A DNA stretch of 64,000 bases from Lactiplantibacillus daowaiensis (GTDB lineage Bacteria > Bacillota > Bacilli > Lactobacillales > Lactobacillaceae): assembly GCF_005405085.1 (NCBI RefSeq), contig NZ_BJDJ01000009.1, positions 1 to 64,000 of the forward strand, given 5' to 3'. The notes under the pieces are model-generated. The model saw only the letters and a list, made by a program, of their open reading frames with translations, did not search any database and was not told where the DNA came from. Both the position numbers and the translations under genes were made by a program. The number at the start of each line of letters is the position of its first letter. The stretch's first letter is position 1. This document shows, in pieces, positions 60,907 to 64,000 of the stretch.

Positions 60907-61920
60907 CTATTTGTTGGCGTATTTTTTACCTGTCGTGGCAGCCTTTAAATCTAAGGACTTGCGTAAGACATTAGTGACACGTTGTTTTTCTTTTTGAGAA
61001 ACGACTTCAAATGATTGACCATCAATCATCTTACCAGTCCCTTGAGCATGGTCAGAAACGATGTTCTTGGTTGCTGTCCGGTAATTAGCAACGATACTAG
61101 TTAAATTACTGAAGGTTAAATCAGTCCGCGTTTCTTTAGCAAGCGACTTCAAGAAGTCTTGCTTCATCAAGTTTGTGGCGTTGGTTCCTTCACTAATGAT
61201 AGCGGTGATCAATTGCCGTTGCCGTTGTTGTCGACCGTAGTCACCGAGTGGATCATCGTAACGCATCCGTGAGTAAGCTAAGGCCTTGGCACCGTTCATA
61301 TGCGTCTTCGAGCCCTTAGTAAAGTGATAGCCTTCATACGTAAAGGTCCGAATTGGGGTGATATCGACACCGCCGACTTCGTTGACAACTTTCTTCATCC
61401 CACCCATGTTGATCAAGGCATAATAATCAATTGGGACATTCAGCCATTTTTGAACGGTCTTGATCGTCGTACCAGCGCTCCCATAAGCATAGGCAGCGTT
61501 CAACTTAGCTGGGAAGTCTTGTTCAAAACCAGAAATGGCCACTTCAGAATCTCGTGGGAGACTCATTAAGGTAGTCGTCTTGGTTTTAGGATTAATCGTG
61601 GCTAAAATAATCGTATCTGTTCGGCCTTTATAATTCCGACCGAGCGCCCCAGTATCGGTCCCGAGTAACAAAATCGAAACAGGCTTTTTTCCATTTAAAA
61701 TAGCACTAGTATTCCGCGATTTTTTAATCCCACTACTTTGATAGACGATTTTAGCAGCATTTTTAGCGTTTAAATACGTCCGCGCGGCAAACGCACCAAT
61801 CCCAACGAGCAACACCGCGATAACAACTAAAATAATATTACGCACGGGGTGTTTTTTCTTAGGGCCACCACCCTTGGGACTTTCCTGATGCATTTGTGAC
61901 CTGCTTGGCATATCTTCCAT
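60907..61920 (-). CDS. LytR-CpsA-Psr (LCP) family protein
   Basis: The ATG at 61920, eight bases after GGAGG, gives 337 residues; ATGs at 61935 and 61929 lie too near that site. A basic N-terminus, one membrane helix (about 28-50) and an LCP domain with ILLLGTDTG, GRTDTIILATI and SLPRDSEV are present. LCP enzymes attach teichoic acids or polysaccharides to peptidoglycan outside the membrane. Confidence 0.94.
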   Translation of the reverse strand: MEDMPSRSQMHQESPKGGGPKKKHPVRNIILVVIAVLLVGIGAFAARTYLNAKNAAKIVYQSSGIKKSRNTSAILNGKKPVSILLLGTDTGALGRNYKGRTDTIILATINPKTKTTTLMSLPRDSEVAISGFEQDFPAKLNAAYAYGSAGTTIKTVQKWLNVPIDYYALINMGGMKKVVNEVGGVDITPIRTFTYEGYHFTKGSKTHMNGAKALAYSRMRYDDPLGDYGRQQRQRQLITAIISEGTNATNLMKQDFLKSLAKETRTDLTFSNLTSIVANYRTATKNIVSDHAQGTGKMIDGQSFEVVSQKEKQRVTNVLRKSLDLKAATTGKKYANK

Positions 61921-62187
61921 GAACATTTCCTCCATTGGTTATGTAAAGACTACCCATAGTTTAGCATTTTTCCCCATTAACCGAAACTTAATTTAATTTC
62001 GTGAAAAATACCGAATAATTCCTAAGGCAGTTCTAATCATAACTGTTTTTATAAAAAAATGCGGTAAAAAGATGATTTCTTTGCGATATTTTAATGTTAA
62101 GTTACGAATTGGCGGTGATGCTGCGGGTTTTTAAAGTGATATGGTATAATTTAGTCAATTGCTAAATTAATGGGGGTTCTTGTCTTG

Positions 62188-62850
62188 ATGATCGATAAGT
62201 CGCGTAGTCGGCCGATCAAGTTTGTAATTGCCGTCATCTTGTTCGCTTATTTAAGTTACTTTATTAGCGATGGCGCAATTGGAATTGATTTGTTAGATGC
62301 AGGGGTGACATCCATTGTCACCATTCAAACTAACGGCTTCTTTACTGGGCTGTTTACCGTGATTTCATGGCTCGCTTCACCGGGGCGCGATATCATGTGG
62401 ATGATCATCCTCGCGTTTTTGTTGTATGGGTTTAAATATAAAATCCAAGCATTTTGGTCGCTGGTGTTATTAGCTGGTGGCAATATCTTAGGGTTTATCT
62501 TTAAACACTTAGTCGCACGGTCACGGCCCATTGGCCATTCTGCTAGTGATACTGGTTACAGTTATCCTAGTGGTCACGTGCTTGGGACCTTTTTGATTGT
62601 CGCGGTCATTGTCATCTTTATTGTCCCCGAACTTGAAAATTATCGGCTTGCTGACGCAATTCAAGCGGTCAGTGTTATTTGGTTGATTTTGGTCATGATT
62701 TCGCGGGTTTACTTGTCAGCCCATTACCCGACAGATACGGTTGGGGCCGTTTTACTCGGTTGGTGGTGGCTTGAAGTGATGGAATGGCTGTACGTGTTAT
62801 ATGCTCGCAAACTATTACAGTGGCGGTTATTTTATCGCTCGTACTTATAA
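62188..62850 (+). CDS. PAP2-family membrane phosphatase
   Basis: The ATG at 62188 (or TTG at 62185), after GGGGG, gives 220 residues. It has about six hydrophobic segments. KHLVARSRP, YPSGH and SRVYLSAHYPTD give the three PAP2 phosphatase motifs with their catalytic His. It could act on undecaprenyl pyrophosphate or phosphatidylglycerol phosphate. Confidence 0.93.
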   Translation: MIDKSRSRPIKFVIAVILFAYLSYFISDGAIGIDLLDAGVTSIVTIQTNGFFTGLFTVISWLASPGRDIMWMIILAFLLYGFKYKIQAFWSLVLLAGGNILGFIFKHLVARSRPIGHSASDTGYSYPSGHVLGTFLIVAVIVIFIVPELENYRLADAIQAVSVIWLILVMISRVYLSAHYPTDTVGAVLLGWWWLEVMEWLYVLYARKLLQWRLFYRSYL

Positions 62851-62856
62851 TATAGA

Positions 62857-62899
62857 AGAAAAGTCGTTACTGGCAGTTGTCAGTAACGACTTTTCTGTT
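62857..62899. terminator. Bidirectional terminator
   Basis: AGAAAAGTCGTTACTG pairs with CAGTAACGACTTTTCT across an eight-base loop between convergent genes. Confidence 0.9.
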
Positions 62900-62905
62900 A
62901 GGCTA

Positions 62906-63706
62906 TCAAGCTTGGTGCCAGTTGTGTAAACATTCTAGTGCTAGGGTGAGCCAATGAGCCGCGTGCGGTTGATTGGCATCGGGCTTCCAAGCGGTTTGGG
63001 CATTGGCTAAGGCCAAGCCGTGTGGGCCGTGTTGGAAAACGTGGAGTTCATATGGAATTTTGGCCGTCGCTAGCGCTGTCGCATAAGCAAGCGCGTTTTG
63101 CGATGGGACGATGGGATCATCAGCGGTGACCCAAATGAAGGTTGGCCGATTATGGGCGTTAACGTGTTGTTCGGCTGCCATGGTTTGTGGCTCAGTGGTC
63201 CATTGGGCCAAAGTAGCATCATCTTTAGGAAAACCAAGCAATGGGCTGATGACCGGATAGCCGAGAATCACATTGGCAAGTTTTAAGTCAGCCGGGTCCG
63301 CGTTTAAATGAGTAGCGACTTGATCATGCCAATAATCGTTATACAGCGCAACGATGTGGCCGCCAACACTAAAGCCGGCTGCGGTAATTTGATCAGGATC
63401 AATTTGCCAGTCGGCGGCATGTTGATGGAGTAGCTGAACAGCCAAACCTAATTCCCAAACGGGATTGAGTTCTAAGGGTTGGTGGTCACTGACAAAGGAA
63501 TAATCTAAGTAAAAAGCTTGAAACCCATGACCAGCAAATGCCAAAGCTAAGCTTTCAGCTTGTTGCGTCGGAATATGGGTATAAGACCCACCAGGAACGA
63601 TAATGATTGCGGGAAGCTGTGTCAGATGAGCATTGGCATCTGGATCCCGCAATAAGCCGACGAGTTGAACATTCGGGTCGGCTAATTTTTGTTGAATCAC
63701 TTGCAT
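62906..63706 (-). CDS. Alpha/beta hydrolase (acetyl esterase-like)
   Basis: The protein has 266 residues. The IIVPGGSY oxyanion loop and the AGFSVGGH nucleophile elbow mark an alpha/beta hydrolase like the Aes/BD-FAE esterases; WVTADDPIV and HVFQHGPHGL complete the acid and His of the triad. It lacks a signal peptide. GAGGTGAT precedes the ATG. Confidence 0.9.
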   Translation of the reverse strand: MQVIQQKLADPNVQLVGLLRDPDANAHLTQLPAIIIVPGGSYTHIPTQQAESLALAFAGHGFQAFYLDYSFVSDHQPLELNPVWELGLAVQLLHQHAADWQIDPDQITAAGFSVGGHIVALYNDYWHDQVATHLNADPADLKLANVILGYPVISPLLGFPKDDATLAQWTTEPQTMAAEQHVNAHNRPTFIWVTADDPIVPSQNALAYATALATAKIPYELHVFQHGPHGLALANAQTAWKPDANQPHAAHWLTLALECLHNWHQA

Positions 63707-63769
63707 GCAATCACCTCAATTGATATTGTTGATATAGGTTATTATAACGCTAAGAAGGGCGGGACTAAA

Positions 63770-64000
63770 ATGCAACTGGCAACGACGACTTCACAACAAG
63801 AACAGCTCCAATTGCGACCATTTACGCCAGCCGATGTGACGGATTATTTTGAAATCGTTCAAAATCGCGACATTGCGGTGAGTGCTGGATTCACCCCAGT
63901 CAATCGATTAATGGAAGCCCAATATTTGTTGAGCCGTCAATTGAATCAGCCGCAAGTTTTTGCTTTGGTCTTGATGACAACTGGTAAGGTGATCGGTAGT
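63770..64000 (+). CDS. GNAT-family acetyltransferase (partial, 5' end)
   Basis: An ATG at 63770 with AAGAAGGG upstream opens a frame that runs to the window end (77 codons). It begins with a short leader, then LQLRPFTPADVTDYFEIV and ends TTGKVIGS, the usual start of RimJ/RimL-type N-acetyltransferases. The rest lies beyond the window. Confidence 0.8.
   Translation, partial: MQLATTTSQQEQLQLRPFTPADVTDYFEIVQNRDIAVSAGFTPVNRLMEAQYLLSRQLNQPQVFALVLMTTGKVIGS

Overview
The window looks like chromosomal DNA of a Lactiplantibacillus (Lactobacillus plantarum group) bacterium. The grounds are a low-to-mid GC Gram-positive gene set, strong GGAGG ribosome sites, frequent TTG/GTG starts, a T-box on asnA, a lactobacillar PepN, an Apf-like LysM protein, a C69 dipeptidase, and a MurE whose DNPR motif indicates meso-diaminopimelate (mDAP) peptidoglycan. 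The species cannot be fixed from sequence alone.

Layout. 0-8.3 kb is accessory DNA. It holds an AT-rich AbiH-type abortive infection gene, an unknown gene with a probable 5' frameshift, a 37-kDa nucleoid-associated protein homologue, several unknown genes, and a two-gene cassette of a GIY-YIG/DUF2075 nuclease-helicase abutting a MazG-like pyrophosphohydrolase. 8.5-15.1 kb is a catabolic operon behind a perfect cre box. It encodes a BglG/MtlR-type PRD regulator with PTS IIB and IIA domains, an ascorbate-type IIB and IIC, a small TPR-like protein, a class II ketose-bisphosphate aldolase, and a P-loop kinase-like domain fused to deoxyribose-phosphate aldolase. A consensus ribosome site inside the regulator gene precedes an in-frame ATG that would release the IIA domain as a free protein, supplying the IIA component the operon otherwise lacks.

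15-31.6 kb carries pepN, a 125-bp tandem duplication, a DsbA-like protein, small regulators, asnA behind a T-box, a C69 dipeptidase, MerR and TetR regulators, an epimerase/reductase, recQ, a serine hydrolase and an RluD-type synthase. 31.6-41.6 kb carries an ArsR regulator, an FMN reductase-like protein, a tRNA-Arg, msrA, an EAL protein, an NADH oxidase-like flavoprotein, a 29-residue membrane peptide, an FMN-binding protein, a YibE/F pair, a GNAT and a histidine phosphatase. 41.6-49.8 kb carries an esterase, murE (mDAP type), an acyltransferase, an aspartokinase-asnB operon and an apf-like gene; aspartokinase, asnB and murE plausibly all serve mDAP cell-wall chemistry. 49.9-64 kb carries a MerR-controlled reductase cluster, a decaying azlCD pair, an MFS-DUF4811 exporter operon with a divergent MerR regulator, an unusually structured intergenic region (57.1-57.7 kb), a DtxR-family regulator, csp, a frameshifted threonine/serine exporter gene, an LCP protein, a PAP2 phosphatase, an alpha/beta hydrolase and the start of a GNAT gene.

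The most notable items are the nested IIA start and kinase-DeoC fusion in the PTS operon, the GIY-YIG/DUF2075-MazG cassette, the tandem repeat whose copies differ only by transitions, the 57.4-kb hairpin element, the 29-residue membrane peptide, and two clear pseudogenes (azlD nonsense, thrE-like frameshift). All identifications come from reading the sequence; no database search was run.
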